This document shows, in pieces, positions 9,222 to 19,104 of a stretch of 64,000 nt of DNA. The stretch's first letter is position 1; the number at the start of each line of letters is the position of its first letter. The position numbers and the translations under genes were made by a program. The stretch is from a bacterium (GTDB lineage Bacteria > Planctomycetota > Planctomycetia > Pirellulales > Pirellulaceae). The notes below the pieces were generated by a model. It had not been told where the DNA came from, searched no databases, and saw only the letters and a program-made list of their open reading frames with translations. Location of the stretch: assembly GCA_030430075.1 (NCBI GenBank), contig JAUIGN010000002.1, positions 310,001-374,000 of the forward strand, written 5' to 3'.

Positions 9222-9301
9222 TGGGCTTCTCAGTCGTTGGGTTATCCAGTCGTTGGGCTTCCCAGTCGCTGGAGTCACCGTTCCTTGGGATCACCAGCCA
9301 C
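9222..9301. repeat. Five degenerate 16-bp tandem units
   Basis: Units begin at 9222, 9238, 9254, 9270 and 9286, following TGGG(C/T)T(T/A)(T/C)(C/T)CAGTCGT. The first three agree closely and the last two are degraded. The array lies just after the stop of the giant membrane protein gene (9307, minus). Confidence 0.6.
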
Positions 9302-9306
9302 GGCGT

Positions 9307-12300
9307 TTACCGGGCCGTGTCATCGTATAGCGGCAAGTGCCGGTAGTTCACTTCCAGGGAGAGCAGGTTCAGCGTCGTCACGTAGTGGCGGCCCGCATGC
9401 GGTGCCCAGGTATCGGGAATCGGGTTACGCGGATCCCAACTGCCGGCCATCGGGCCGTTCTCGATTTGCGAATCGACCAAGAGCGCGTGCAGCCGGTTGT
9501 TCCAATCGCGCCAGTAGTCTCCGCCCATGTGAAACATGACCTGGGTCGCGTAATACCAATAGTAGGTGTCACGTTGCGGAGCGCGGGTGGTGCCGATGTC
9601 GGGCAGGTTGTCCCGCAAGTAATTGGCGCCTTGAATCATCTGGCGGTGATCCCGGCTCCAGCCGGCATACAGGCGCATCAACAGGCCGACCGCGGTCATC
9701 GTCTTGCTTGGCTGTCGCCCATGACCTTGTTCGCGAGTGAGCGGGGCGTAGGGGTTGTAGCGGAACATGTGCGCCTGGTCGCCCTGCCCTTGGGCGGTCG
9801 TCAGAAAGACGTCCAGCTTTTCGAACGTCGTCTCCGGCACCGTCAAGCCAGCCAGGCGTCCGCTCTTTAAGGCCATCATCATCCATCCGGAAACCGACGT
9901 GTCGGATTCGGCACCGGGCGAATAGCGCCAGCCACCCCGTTGTTTGTGCTGGGCCGCAACGATGAAGTCGAGCGCCTTTTGGGCCGGTTCCTTGAGTTCC
10001 GGATCCTGCGTCATGCCGTACGCTTCGCAGAGTGCGATCGATGCGATCCCATGGCTGTAAAGCCAGACACTCGCGTTGGAGCGATCGTCGAGCGGCACGA
10101 ACAGGTCTCCATCGGGCGCCTGATTTTCCACGAGGTAACCGATCCCGGCCGCAACGACGTCCGCGTACTTGAATTCGCGATGGTTGTAGCCGGCACCTTG
10201 GAATGCCAACATGGCCAGCCCGGTTGCGGCCGTGTCGGTGACCAGGGCGACATTTCTATCCAGTGTCTGCAGGCTCCAGCTGCCGTCGGCCAGTTGTTGC
10301 CGCGCCAGGAAGGCCAGACCTCGCTCGATGGCTTCTTCCGTCTGGGGACCAAAGCCGCCCGCCGGACCTCCTCCCTCCCCTTCGTTCATCCGCGCGGCCC
10401 GACGGCGAAACGATTCGGCTGCGACCACCGCATTGACACTCAAGCTGGGCACGCCGCCAAACTCGCTACGGCTAAACCGCGGCCCCGTCGGCAGCACATT
10501 GGTGCTTTCTCGGCGGGCCTGACGGTTATTGACGCCGGCATCGACGGCCGGCTGGCTTGCCAGGCCGCCGGGCCCTTCGACAGGCGCCGATTCAATCGGC
10601 AACCCGCCGGATGACTGGCGGGAAACGGGGCCGACGTTGGTCGACATCGCCAACACATCGGCAACGCCATGGTCGCGGGCCACGGAGAGCGGCACTTCCG
10701 GCACGGTCGCAGCGGTCGCCGTCAGCGGGCCACCCGTCGCGCCGCCAACCGGCGAACGGCTGGGAGGTGCCGCCGCCAACTGTCCATCTCCCACGGCAGG
10801 CCCCGCCTGACTGCTGGGGGCCTGTTGCCGCGCACCGACCGTCGTCTCTGCCCCGGCGGCAGTACCGGCGACGGCGACCGTCCCGTCAACCGCACCCACG
10901 GGCGAGGTGTCGGTGACACCGGCCACACCACCGACGGTCCGCGCGGCGGCCGAGGCTTGTGCTTCGAGCGGAATGCCGTCCGGTGTGCCGCCCGACTGGG
11001 GCGCCCCGGCGACGGTCACATCCGCCGCCAGTTGATTGGCCGCGAAGGCCTGGCTGGGGGCCGCGCGGGCCGGCGATCCGGTTCCTCCACCCGGCGCCGC
11101 CTGCCCCTGCATGGCGTCACTTGCTTCGGCCCGCTGCCGCGAGGTGGTGCCCGCCGCAGCGGCGGTCGTGCCGCCCCCGACGGCGCCGGCCGCGGTCACA
11201 CTGGCGGTCATGTTCGCAGCGGGTGCTGCCGTGCCGGTCGTCCGGGCGACGCTGCCGGCAGCCGTATCCGCCTGAACCGATGGGGCGTCGCCCGGCTGGC
11301 CACCGCTGCCCGGCGCGCCGGCGGGTGAACCAACCTGGGTGTCAATTCGCGGTGCGGCGAGCGCCAACTGGGGCGCTCCGCCGACGGCGCTTCGAGCCAG
11401 ACGCCGCGCCTTTTCCTCTTCGTCTTCTTCGCCTTCAGCAAACGCCGCCATTTGTTCGAGCCCATTCCGTGCGGCGCCCCCGGCCCGGGCCACCGAAGCG
11501 GTGGAAGCCAGATCGGCTGCCTGCGCCGTACCCGCCGCCACGTCGACCGAGGTTGCTGCGGGGTCGCCGGCCGCCGGTGCGGCCCCCCCCTCCTGCCCTC
11601 GCGCGGCTAACGAAATCGACGGTTCGACTTCCTCCGCGGACGGCTCACCGCCATCCCGGCCGGCGACCGGTGACGGCATTTCAGCCGACACCGTGGTGTT
11701 GACCGCGGGCGCCGCCGAGGCACCGGCGCGCGAGCGAGCCACCTGGCGCGACGCACTTTCCTGGTTCGGCTCGGGCTGACCGCCGCCCGACGCCCGACTG
11801 ACTCCCCCTTCGTCGACGACGCGGGTGGGCCCGGTATCAACCTCGACATTGCCGGCCGACGCGGTGGCGGCCGCCGGGGCGGCATTGGAGTCGGCCCGAG
11901 CCAGAGCCGAACTGGCAGAGGCGTTCACTTCCGTGGGCGTATCGCTGCCCCGTGCTGTCGCCACATGCTCCGTCGCCAGCAGCGAAGCCTGCGGACGATC
12001 GGCACCGGCAACGGCGCTCCGGGCCAGGGCGGGAGCCATCGGCGCCAAGGCGGCCCCTTCCGGCGTATTCTGGGTCGCCTGGGCGCGCCGTACCGAACCC
12101 GAAGCGACCAGCGAAGGACTCTCATTGGCAGCCAGCGACCGGTCCATGTTGGCCGACTGCCCAACACCGGCCGTCCCCCCCAGCGATCGCGTAATCGCCA
12201 TCCGCGACGCCTCCAGACTTGGCTGACCGGCCCCTTCCGACGTCGGTCGATTCGCGTTGTTGACCGCCGTCAAACTGGCCGACGGCGTGCGACTGACGCT

Positions 12301-14298
12301 GCTCCGCGACGGGGCTCCCGTGTTACCTGCGGCCTGGCGATCAAGAGTTGGCGGACGACTGCTGGTGCTGCGGCGGAGGGCCCGGGTCGCGGCCTGGCCG
12401 CTGGTCGCCGGCGCCGCCGCGGAACCGGCAGCCAGGGCCATCTCTGCGGCCGGGCTGGAGGCCGAACGGCGGGCCACTTCCGTCGCCGTCGCCGACGGCG
12501 AACCGGCCGCCACACCGGCGGTGGCCGTCGACGTGGGCGCCGTCGTGGCCGCCACCGAGGTGGTCGGGCGGGCCCCCGTGTCCGTGCGGCGGCGGAGGGC
12601 CGAACTGGCGGTCGCCGCTTGGGGCGCGGTACTGCTGGCCACCCGTTGCCGCGTACCGCTACGCGCCATCGACGGATTGGCAGTCCGTACCGTTGCCGGG
12701 GCAGGCTCCGCCGTCGAGCGGGCCGCTTGTGGTTGGCTTGTCGCCTGCTGACGCGTTGCCACGCTGGTCGGTGAAACGTCGGTTGTCGGCGTGCGCCGAG
12801 TCGCCCCCGCCACCTGCTCGGCGGCCGGAGCCGGAGTGGGAAGCGCCGGCGCCGGAGAACGTCGCGCGACGGACGCCGGGTTCGGGGGACTTGGCGTCGG
12901 CGCCGGCTGGGGAGAATTTCGGGAGGCCCGCTCGGCGGTCGCCGTCACCGCCGCCGGCGCCGTGGTGGCGGGCGTTGCCGTAGCCCGGGCCGCTAACGGG
13001 GTTGGCGTGGCCGACCGTTCGACGGGCGTCGTCTGCGGCTCGAGCGTGGCGGACGACTGCCGCGATGGGGCCGTGGAGCCGGCGGCCGCCGCCTGCGTAC
13101 TGACGTCGGGCCGCGTGGTCACGCGGGGTCGGGCGTTGGGGACGGCCCGCGCGGCCTGGGCCAGGGTCGGTTGTCGCGGGCTGGGTTGCTGATTCTGGCG
13201 TGCCCGCTGGACGTCCGGACGCGCCTCGGTCGTCGGTGCCGTCACGGTCGGCTCGGCAGTCGGGCTGGCGGTCGGCTGCTGCCGAGTGGCCAGGGTATTC
13301 GGTTGCAATTCGGCCGGTTGCGTTTGACGAGAAGCCGTTGGTGTCGCCGCCGCGCTGACCGCCGTGCGGGGCACCTTGGCTGGCGGCGTCCGTGTTCGCT
13401 CCATGGTGGGCGCGGCGGTCGACTCGAGCTGGGGACGAACTTCGGCGACACGACGCGTCACCTCGGTCTGGTCTTGTTGGCGAGACGTTTCCGGACTGGG
13501 ATTCACCACGCGCCGGTTGGCCTGCTGGCGAGCCGGCTGCTGTCTTGCCGACGTATCGGTCGCCGCGATCGCCGACGCCTGCCTGGCCGCCGGTTGGCTG
13601 GTCTGCGGTGTCGGTACCGGCCGGGCCGGACGCGGTTGCGCCGCCGCCAACTGGCGACTCAACTGCGACTGTTGTTCGCTCTGGCGCGGGGTGGTTTCGG
13701 CCGGAGTCGTACGTTTGACCGCACTCGGCTCCACCGTCGACTCCGTCTCCGGTGTCGGCTGCGGCTGAGGCTCGGTCGCCGGCCGATCCTCGACCGTCTC
13801 CTGCGTCAGCTCTTCAATCGAGGGGTCGGGGGTTTCCGTCTCCACCGGCCGATTCACATCCTGCTGGGAACGCTGCTCCGGCTCGAGTTGAATCTGTTGG
13901 TACTCGGGCTCGATCAATTGTTCGCGCTGCAGTTCGGCGACGCGATTCGTTTCCTCGAAGAACCGGGCAAAGATACTGGTTTCCGCGAAAATCAGTAACA
14001 AGATCACGTGGATGATTATGCACAGCACGGAAGAAAACTGAACGCTCCGCCGCAACGCGCGGTTTTCGACCTTCCGCAGCAGCGCGATCAACGCACAGGC
14101 AACGAGCGGGATGATGAACAGCCACAGCCAGGCATTGGCAAACCAGCGGGGATCGTCGAAGTCCAGGTACGCCAGCACGGTCCCCATCAGGAACCCGCCC
14201 AGAACAAAGACGGCCAGAATCACGGGCCAGAATTGCTCATCGAACGCGGCACGGCCGGCGGGCTTGATCCGGCGTATCACGCGGCGGCTCTTGGCCAT
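9307..14298 (-). CDS. Giant membrane protein: N-terminal TM, ~1200-residue low-complexity linker, C-terminal alpha/alpha-toroid domain
   Basis: 1663 residues, GGAG nine bases before ATG 14298. About three membrane segments lie in residues 1-110 (FWPVILAVFVLGGFLMGTVL; LFIIPLVACALIALL; LCIIIHVILLLIFAE). Residues ~115-1316 are almost entirely Ala, Thr, Pro, Gln, Ser, Arg and Val, with recurring ARR/VAR/RQ clusters and no evident fold. Residues ~1317-1663 form a prenyltransferase/squalene-cyclase-like repeat domain (GLAFLARQQLADGSW, ALDFIVAAQHKQRGGW, QIENGPMAGSW). The catalytic DxDD of hopene cyclases is absent, so the domain is probably a binding or structural barrel. The gene is last in the TPR-exbB-exbD operon, where a TonB or TolA gene would be expected. 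I infer a trans-envelope energy-transducing or tethering protein. Confidence 0.85.
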   Translation of the reverse strand: MAKSRRVIRRIKPAGRAAFDEQFWPVILAVFVLGGFLMGTVLAYLDFDDPRWFANAWLWLFIIPLVACALIALLRKVENRALRRSVQFSSVLCIIIHVILLLIFAETSIFARFFEETNRVAELQREQLIEPEYQQIQLEPEQRSQQDVNRPVETETPDPSIEELTQETVEDRPATEPQPQPTPETESTVEPSAVKRTTPAETTPRQSEQQSQLSRQLAAAQPRPARPVPTPQTSQPAARQASAIAATDTSARQQPARQQANRRVVNPSPETSRQQDQTEVTRRVAEVRPQLESTAAPTMERTRTPPAKVPRTAVSAAATPTASRQTQPAELQPNTLATRQQPTASPTAEPTVTAPTTEARPDVQRARQNQQPSPRQPTLAQAARAVPNARPRVTTRPDVSTQAAAAGSTAPSRQSSATLEPQTTPVERSATPTPLAARATATPATTAPAAVTATAERASRNSPQPAPTPSPPNPASVARRSPAPALPTPAPAAEQVAGATRRTPTTDVSPTSVATRQQATSQPQAARSTAEPAPATVRTANPSMARSGTRQRVASSTAPQAATASSALRRRTDTGARPTTSVAATTAPTSTATAGVAAGSPSATATEVARRSASSPAAEMALAAGSAAAPATSGQAATRALRRSTSSRPPTLDRQAAGNTGAPSRSSVSRTPSASLTAVNNANRPTSEGAGQPSLEASRMAITRSLGGTAGVGQSANMDRSLAANESPSLVASGSVRRAQATQNTPEGAALAPMAPALARSAVAGADRPQASLLATEHVATARGSDTPTEVNASASSALARADSNAAPAAATASAGNVEVDTGPTRVVDEGGVSRASGGGQPEPNQESASRQVARSRAGASAAPAVNTTVSAEMPSPVAGRDGGEPSAEEVEPSISLAARGQEGGAAPAAGDPAATSVDVAAGTAQAADLASTASVARAGGAARNGLEQMAAFAEGEEDEEEKARRLARSAVGGAPQLALAAPRIDTQVGSPAGAPGSGGQPGDAPSVQADTAAGSVARTTGTAAPAANMTASVTAAGAVGGGTTAAAAGTTSRQRAEASDAMQGQAAPGGGTGSPARAAPSQAFAANQLAADVTVAGAPQSGGTPDGIPLEAQASAAARTVGGVAGVTDTSPVGAVDGTVAVAGTAAGAETTVGARQQAPSSQAGPAVGDGQLAAAPPSRSPVGGATGGPLTATAATVPEVPLSVARDHGVADVLAMSTNVGPVSRQSSGGLPIESAPVEGPGGLASQPAVDAGVNNRQARRESTNVLPTGPRFSRSEFGGVPSLSVNAVVAAESFRRRAARMNEGEGGGPAGGFGPQTEEAIERGLAFLARQQLADGSWSLQTLDRNVALVTDTAATGLAMLAFQGAGYNHREFKYADVVAAGIGYLVENQAPDGDLFVPLDDRSNASVWLYSHGIASIALCEAYGMTQDPELKEPAQKALDFIVAAQHKQRGGWRYSPGAESDTSVSGWMMMALKSGRLAGLTVPETTFEKLDVFLTTAQGQGDQAHMFRYNPYAPLTREQGHGRQPSKTMTAVGLLMRLYAGWSRDHRQMIQGANYLRDNLPDIGTTRAPQRDTYYWYYATQVMFHMGGDYWRDWNNRLHALLVDSQIENGPMAGSWDPRNPIPDTWAPHAGRHYVTTLNLLSLEVNYRHLPLYDDTAR

Positions 14299-14346
14299 GT
14301 TCTCAAACTCCGTGAGGCAGCGGCATGTGAGGCGACGAGCGAACCA

Positions 14347-14757
14347 TTAGTCATTGGCCGCGATATTGGCCATGAACTGTACCCCTGCCCGTTTGCAAAG
14401 GTCACCCGCCGTGACGACCTGTTGGAAGGGCACGTTCCGGTCCGCCCGGATGATGGCGGATTGGTGGGGATTGTTCGCAGCCGCCCGCAACAGGATCTGT
14501 TCGAGTTCCGCCGTTTCAACTTCCTTGCCGCCCACAAAGAACCGGCCTTTGGCGTCAATGTTGATAAAGACCTCTTTCGGCGCAACGGTCAGCGGCATCG
14601 CCTCGCTGGCGTCGGGTAGCGGCATCTCCATTTCCCGATCTTCTTCGGCAAACCGCGTGGCCACCAGGAAGAAGACGAGCAACAGGAAGACGACATCCAG
14701 CAGGGGCATCAGGCTGAGCGCCCCCAACGATGCGCCGGTCTTGAGCTTTACCACCAT
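14347..14757 (-). CDS. exbD: ExbD/TolR-family biopolymer transport protein
   Basis: 136 residues. One N-terminal membrane segment (LMPLLDVVFLLLVFFLVATRF) contains the conserved Asp of the ExbD/TolR proton channel. A periplasmic domain follows, ending with the usual ADxxVPFQ(Q)VV element (IRADRNVPFQQVVTAGDLCK). It sits 11 bases after exbB and 48 bases before the giant gene. Together with ExbB it should form a proton-driven stator. Whether it serves TonB-like, Tol-like or other work depends on the third component. Confidence 0.92.
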   Translation of the reverse strand: MVVKLKTGASLGALSLMPLLDVVFLLLVFFLVATRFAEEDREMEMPLPDASEAMPLTVAPKEVFINIDAKGRFFVGGKEVETAELEQILLRAAANNPHQSAIIRADRNVPFQQVVTAGDLCKRAGVQFMANIAAND

Positions 14758-14768
14758 GAGTCAGGTTC

Positions 14769-15647
14769 CTATTCTCCGGCAGCGGCCGGCTCAGAGACCG
14801 GCGGTGGCGGGACGACCCCGCTGTCTCGCGAGCTGCCGTTTGCGCGGTCCGCCGGTTGCCCAAACCGCACCTTGCCTTCAAACCGTTCCACCTGAGGCAT
14901 CAGGCTGAACAGCATTTCATCGATTTGCAGAAACAGGGCCTGAATCTTGCCCTCGAAATAGTGGGCGAAGATGGCGGCCGGAATGGCCACCATCAGGCCA
15001 CCCAGCGTCGTCACCAGCGCCACGTAAATTCCCTCGGCCAAGTAGTCCGCCTTGTTCTGACCGGGCGCCAGTTGTGTCGTGTCGTGGAACGCTCGGATCA
15101 TTCCCCAGACGGTCCCCAGCAACCCCATCAGGGGCGTGACGGCGGCCGCCAGGTTCAGCCAGCGCACGTTCGCGTAGAGCTTACCGGCCTCTCGTTCACT
15201 CGCTTCAGCCACCGCGTGTTCGACTTCGCTGTGCGGACGCCCCACCTTCAAGAGCATGGCACGCACCACGGCAGAGGCGGCGGATGCGTGCTGCTGGCAA
15301 AGCCGGTACGCCTGCCGCGGATCGAAACCGGCTTGGGGACCGCCGAGCTTGCCGAGCCCGGTGACAAGATCCTGCGGCAAAACCCGCTCCCGCCTCAACC
15401 CAATGAACCGTTCGATCGTAAACGTAACGACGATCAGTGACATGGCGAGAATCGGCAGCATGAAATAGCTGCCTTTTATCAGCAACGAGAAGAAGTTGAG
15501 CCCTTCCAGCTCGACGCTGGCAGAGTCCCCGTCCGCGGTCGCCTGGGCGAGCACTTGCTGGACGGGCCAACCGGCCCACAGGCCAACGCCAATCACGGCC
15601 GCCAGTCCGGCATACGGCACCCAGGGTTGCGTTCGATTTTGCATCAT
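14769..15647 (-). CDS. exbB: ExbB/TolQ/MotA-family proton channel protein
   Basis: 292 residues from ATG 15647 (tandem ATGATG, GGAG upstream). An N-terminal hydrophobic, signal-like segment ending VQQVLAQA precedes the usual three-helix ExbB core. That core comprises FMLPILAMSLIVVTFTIERF, then WLNLAAAVTPLMGLLGTVWG and YVALVTTLGGLMVAIPAAIF. The TPLMGLLGTVxGMI motif is the family hallmark. A Pro-rich tail ends the protein. An extra N-terminal signal segment is common in ExbB homologues outside the proteobacteria. It forms the stator with ExbD. Confidence 0.92.
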   Translation of the reverse strand: MMQNRTQPWVPYAGLAAVIGVGLWAGWPVQQVLAQATADGDSASVELEGLNFFSLLIKGSYFMLPILAMSLIVVTFTIERFIGLRRERVLPQDLVTGLGKLGGPQAGFDPRQAYRLCQQHASAASAVVRAMLLKVGRPHSEVEHAVAEASEREAGKLYANVRWLNLAAAVTPLMGLLGTVWGMIRAFHDTTQLAPGQNKADYLAEGIYVALVTTLGGLMVAIPAAIFAHYFEGKIQALFLQIDEMLFSLMPQVERFEGKVRFGQPADRANGSSRDSGVVPPPPVSEPAAAGE

Positions 15648-15822
15648 CTTTCTCCGTCCTTCCGCCAGCGCTTCAATCAACCTTGTCGACCGCCGGGGTG
15701 AAGGATTTTCCCTCGGCAACATGTTGCCTGGCCGCGTACGATGTCTCGGTTGCCGCCGCCGACGGGCTGCGCACGGTGGCGGGTTTGCTGCCGACCGCCG
15801 CGCCGGCAGGGGATGACGTCTG

Positions 15823-18800
15823 TTAGTCGGCCAGCTTTGCCAGATCAGCCAACCGTTGCTTGGCCTTGGCGGCGTATTCGTTGGTCGGGTGCTTTTCAAT
15901 CACAAAGGTGTAGAACTGCTTCGCGTTCTCAATCAGGCTGGCCCGCGCTTGCCCGGCGGCGGCGGCGATCTGTGATTCCGCACAGCGACCTGCCTCGAAC
16001 CCGGCGACCGCCTGCCAGGGCTTGATCTCGTCGATGGCCCGGTCGCCGCCATAGCCATACATGACCTTGCGAAAGGTACTGACGGCAGTCTCGTACTGCT
16101 TCTTCTGGAACTCAATCTCGCCGATCATGAACCGCGAGCGGGCCCCGACCGCGGTCCTGGACAAGGAAGCCGCCCGACCGAAGTCCTCCAATGCCTGGTC
16201 CAAGCGATCCAGGTTCTGCCGCGCCCGCCCCCGCTCGAACAAGACTTCCGCCAGCAACGGCGTCTGGGGGTACTTTTCGGGCACAGGTTCAAGGAAGGCT
16301 TCCGCCTCCGGCCAGTTCTCCAGTTGCGCGGCACTCTGCGCGCCATGCAGATGCAGGAGCACCAGCATCGTTTCCGACCGGGGCGGTGTCTTGAGGGCCT
16401 CCTGGAACGCGGTCAACGCGGAAGCTTGGTCTTCCGCCTTGAACATGCACTCGGCACGCATGAATGCCGCATCGGCAGCCAGCCGCCCGGCGGGCGACTT
16501 CTGCAATTGCTGCTGGAACTCGGCCAAAGATTTTTCGTAGTCGCCAAGTCGATAATAGGACCAGCCCAGTTTGTGTGTTGCTTGTTCGAGCAGTTCGGGA
16601 ACGTCCGCTTCGGCCTTCGATGCCGCATACGCCTTGACGGCGGCTGGAAAGTCTTTCTCCCCGTACTTCATCTCGCCGACGTGGTAGTTGGCCTCAGCCG
16701 CGAACGGTGAATCGCCGTGATCTGCGGCGAGCCGCGCGAATGCCCGCGCTGCCTCGTCGTGCTTGTCGGAGTTCTTCAGTCCCCAGCCGATCTCGTAGAG
16801 AACGCCGCCGGCATTGGGGTATTCGGGGTGCTTCTTCAGCAGGTCTTCAAACGTGGCAACGGCCGCCTCGTACTGCTTCAGCCCGGCTTCGCATTGGCCC
16901 CGTTCATAGAGCGCGTTGGCACGGTCGGCCGCGTCGAGGTCCGACTTCAGATAGATGCCGATATCGGCAATCGCCGGCTTGTATTTTGACAACTGACGCA
17001 AACACATCGCGCGGCCAAAGTGTGCATCCGTCAGCAACTGATGCTCGGGATGCTGATCGATGAGCTTTCCGAATTCGGTCGCGCCCAGAGGATATTGGAG
17101 CGCTTTCAAATGCGACCACCCTTTTCCGTACAGGGCGAAGGGAGAGAACGGCGAGTCGGGCCAGGATTCGCTCACCTTGGCGTAAGCCTGGGCGGCAGCC
17201 TCGTAGTCCTCGGCCGCATAGGCGTATTCGCCCAGCCGGTATTGCAGCTCGGCGCGCAGCCGGGATTCGGGAAAGTCGGCAAGTGCCCGCTCGACGGTCG
17301 AACGGGCCAGTTCCAGCTCGCCGCGAGCCCGCTGGCTGCGGGAAAGCAGCAGAGTGACCTCGTCCGCCTTCCGCCAATCGGGCTTCGCCTCCAGCGACGC
17401 GGCGAGTGCCGTCTCGGCTGCCTCGTACTGCTTCTCAAAGTACCGGCTGCCTCCGATCAAGAAATTCGCCTCGGCCACCAGGTTCGCAGCGGTGATCTCA
17501 GCCAATGCCGGCGTCAGGCCGGCAATCACGTCGGCATACTTTTTTTGCAGGTACAGGGCCAGGCCGAGGCGAACGCGCCAACTGTTGGCTTCCTCATGCT
17601 CGGCGTGTTCCTTGGTCAAGCGCCGCAGTCTCTGCTCCGAGTCCGCGTAATCCCCCAGTTGCAGGCTACAGTCCGCGGCCACCGACTGGGCGCTGGGAGC
17701 AAGCACATCGTCCGGAAACCGCTCCAGGAATCGGCCGGCATGGGCCAGTCCGTCCTCGAACTTCTTGAGGTCCATGGCGGCGAACGCTGCGTTGTACAAG
17801 GCCTGCGGGGCAAGACGGTGGTCCGGATGATCGGCGACAATCTGCAGGTACTTGGTCAGTGCTGCGGGCCGTGATGCAGGAACCTCGTAGAGGGCGTCGG
17901 CTTCATCCAGCTTGAGATCCACCAGGAACGGACTTTCGCTTGCTCTTGGCAGCGCGGCAACCGCCAGCTTGGCCGCCTGGTCAAATTCTCCCCCGCTGAT
18001 CGCGATCCGGCAGAGCCAATGGGTCGCTTCGCCCACATTGGCGCCTCCGGCGTCCAGAGCCGCCTGCAACCACTGCTTCGCTGCGTCAAGCTGGTCGGCG
18101 CGGTAATAGCACCGGCCGGCAGAGATCCTGGCATCGGCGACGTAGGCCGATTCGGGGAAGTCTTCGACCAGCTTCGCATAAATCGCACCCGCCGCCGCGA
18201 AATCTTCCTGCTTGGCGACACAAAAGGCCCGTCGGAACGTGGCGAAATCGGCGGCCGCGAATCCTTCCACCGCCGCAACTTCGGCAAACCGCCGAGCCGC
18301 CTCGTCGAGATCGCCGGCTTGTAAGATCGTCTCCGCCTTCCGCATGCGGACTTCCGTCACCAGCGGATTGTCGGCGCACTCTTTGACAAACTGGTCGTAC
18401 ACGGTACCCGCCTGAGCGTATTCGGAGGTTTCTTCCAACGTCACGCCAAGTGCGTAGAGCGCATCGCAACGGAGCGTCGACTTGGGATGTGCCTTGACAA
18501 GCTTCGTGTAGGCAGTAACGGCCTCCGCTTTCTTGCCCTGTGCGTAGAGCGACTCGCCCAGGTAAAACAGGCCCTGGTCAACATACTTGCCCTTGGGAAA
18601 CTTCTCGATCAGCGTCTTGAAGGAAGCCACCGCCTTGGGAAAGTGGTCCTCCCGGCCCTGCCGGCCGATCGAATATTGACACCAGGCAAGGTTCAGGTAA
18701 GCGTCCTCAACGAGTTCAAACTTGGCGTCCTTCGTGACCTGCTCGAAGTGTCCCGCCGCCTTGGCGTAGTCCTTCAATTGCAGGCGGCAGACCCCGGCGT

Positions 18801-19104
18801 AGTGCTGGGCCTTTTGAAAAAGTGGATCCTGGGGAAACCGCTTGAGAAAACTCTCCCACTCGTCCGCCGCCAGATCGTATTGACCGCCGTTCTGAAAGCC
18901 GGCCGCGTCCGCATAAAGATTCAATGCTTCCGGCGTCGATTCCTGGCCGGCCACCCATCGCTGGCCAGCAAGCATTGCCAGCGTCACGCCAAGCCAAAGA
19001 AGTGAGATCGATCGCACGGGGATCATCGATCGCACGGGGATCTTTGCCATGTTGTCTGACCTTGCGTCCAATCCTCGTACTTGGCGTCGCAGAGGGTTCA
19101 TCAT
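15823..19104 (-). CDS. Large secreted TPR-repeat protein of the ExbB/ExbD operon
   Basis: About 1093 residues from ATG 19104 (GAAGAGAG upstream); an alternative ATG at 19050 starts directly at the signal peptide. The signal segment is SISLLWLGVTLAMLAGQRWVAG. About twenty or more TPR units of the CpoB/YbgF/BamD type follow, with repeated F.....P......A.Y..G......Y..A...F signatures. TPR proteins of this kind assist Tol-Pal and outer-membrane assembly. As the first gene of the ExbB-ExbD operon it is probably the periplasmic scaffold of the same machine. An exact 18-bp tandem duplication (19007-19042) repeats IPVRSM/IPVRSI near the start. Confidence 0.82.
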   Translation of the reverse strand: MMNPLRRQVRGLDARSDNMAKIPVRSMIPVRSISLLWLGVTLAMLAGQRWVAGQESTPEALNLYADAAGFQNGGQYDLAADEWESFLKRFPQDPLFQKAQHYAGVCRLQLKDYAKAAGHFEQVTKDAKFELVEDAYLNLAWCQYSIGRQGREDHFPKAVASFKTLIEKFPKGKYVDQGLFYLGESLYAQGKKAEAVTAYTKLVKAHPKSTLRCDALYALGVTLEETSEYAQAGTVYDQFVKECADNPLVTEVRMRKAETILQAGDLDEAARRFAEVAAVEGFAAADFATFRRAFCVAKQEDFAAAGAIYAKLVEDFPESAYVADARISAGRCYYRADQLDAAKQWLQAALDAGGANVGEATHWLCRIAISGGEFDQAAKLAVAALPRASESPFLVDLKLDEADALYEVPASRPAALTKYLQIVADHPDHRLAPQALYNAAFAAMDLKKFEDGLAHAGRFLERFPDDVLAPSAQSVAADCSLQLGDYADSEQRLRRLTKEHAEHEEANSWRVRLGLALYLQKKYADVIAGLTPALAEITAANLVAEANFLIGGSRYFEKQYEAAETALAASLEAKPDWRKADEVTLLLSRSQRARGELELARSTVERALADFPESRLRAELQYRLGEYAYAAEDYEAAAQAYAKVSESWPDSPFSPFALYGKGWSHLKALQYPLGATEFGKLIDQHPEHQLLTDAHFGRAMCLRQLSKYKPAIADIGIYLKSDLDAADRANALYERGQCEAGLKQYEAAVATFEDLLKKHPEYPNAGGVLYEIGWGLKNSDKHDEAARAFARLAADHGDSPFAAEANYHVGEMKYGEKDFPAAVKAYAASKAEADVPELLEQATHKLGWSYYRLGDYEKSLAEFQQQLQKSPAGRLAADAAFMRAECMFKAEDQASALTAFQEALKTPPRSETMLVLLHLHGAQSAAQLENWPEAEAFLEPVPEKYPQTPLLAEVLFERGRARQNLDRLDQALEDFGRAASLSRTAVGARSRFMIGEIEFQKKQYETAVSTFRKVMYGYGGDRAIDEIKPWQAVAGFEAGRCAESQIAAAAGQARASLIENAKQFYTFVIEKHPTNEYAAKAKQRLADLAKLAD
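19007..19042. repeat. Exact 18-bp tandem duplication inside the TPR gene
   Basis: ATCGATCGCACGGGGATC occurs at 19007-19024 and again at 19025-19042. In frame, it duplicates six residues just before the hydrophobic core of the signal peptide. Confidence 0.85.

Noticed and set aside
10669..13998. Several long plus-strand frames opposite the giant protein
   Set aside because: They arise from the GC-rich, stop-poor complement of the Ala/Thr/Pro/Arg linker; composition is extreme and no start site fits.
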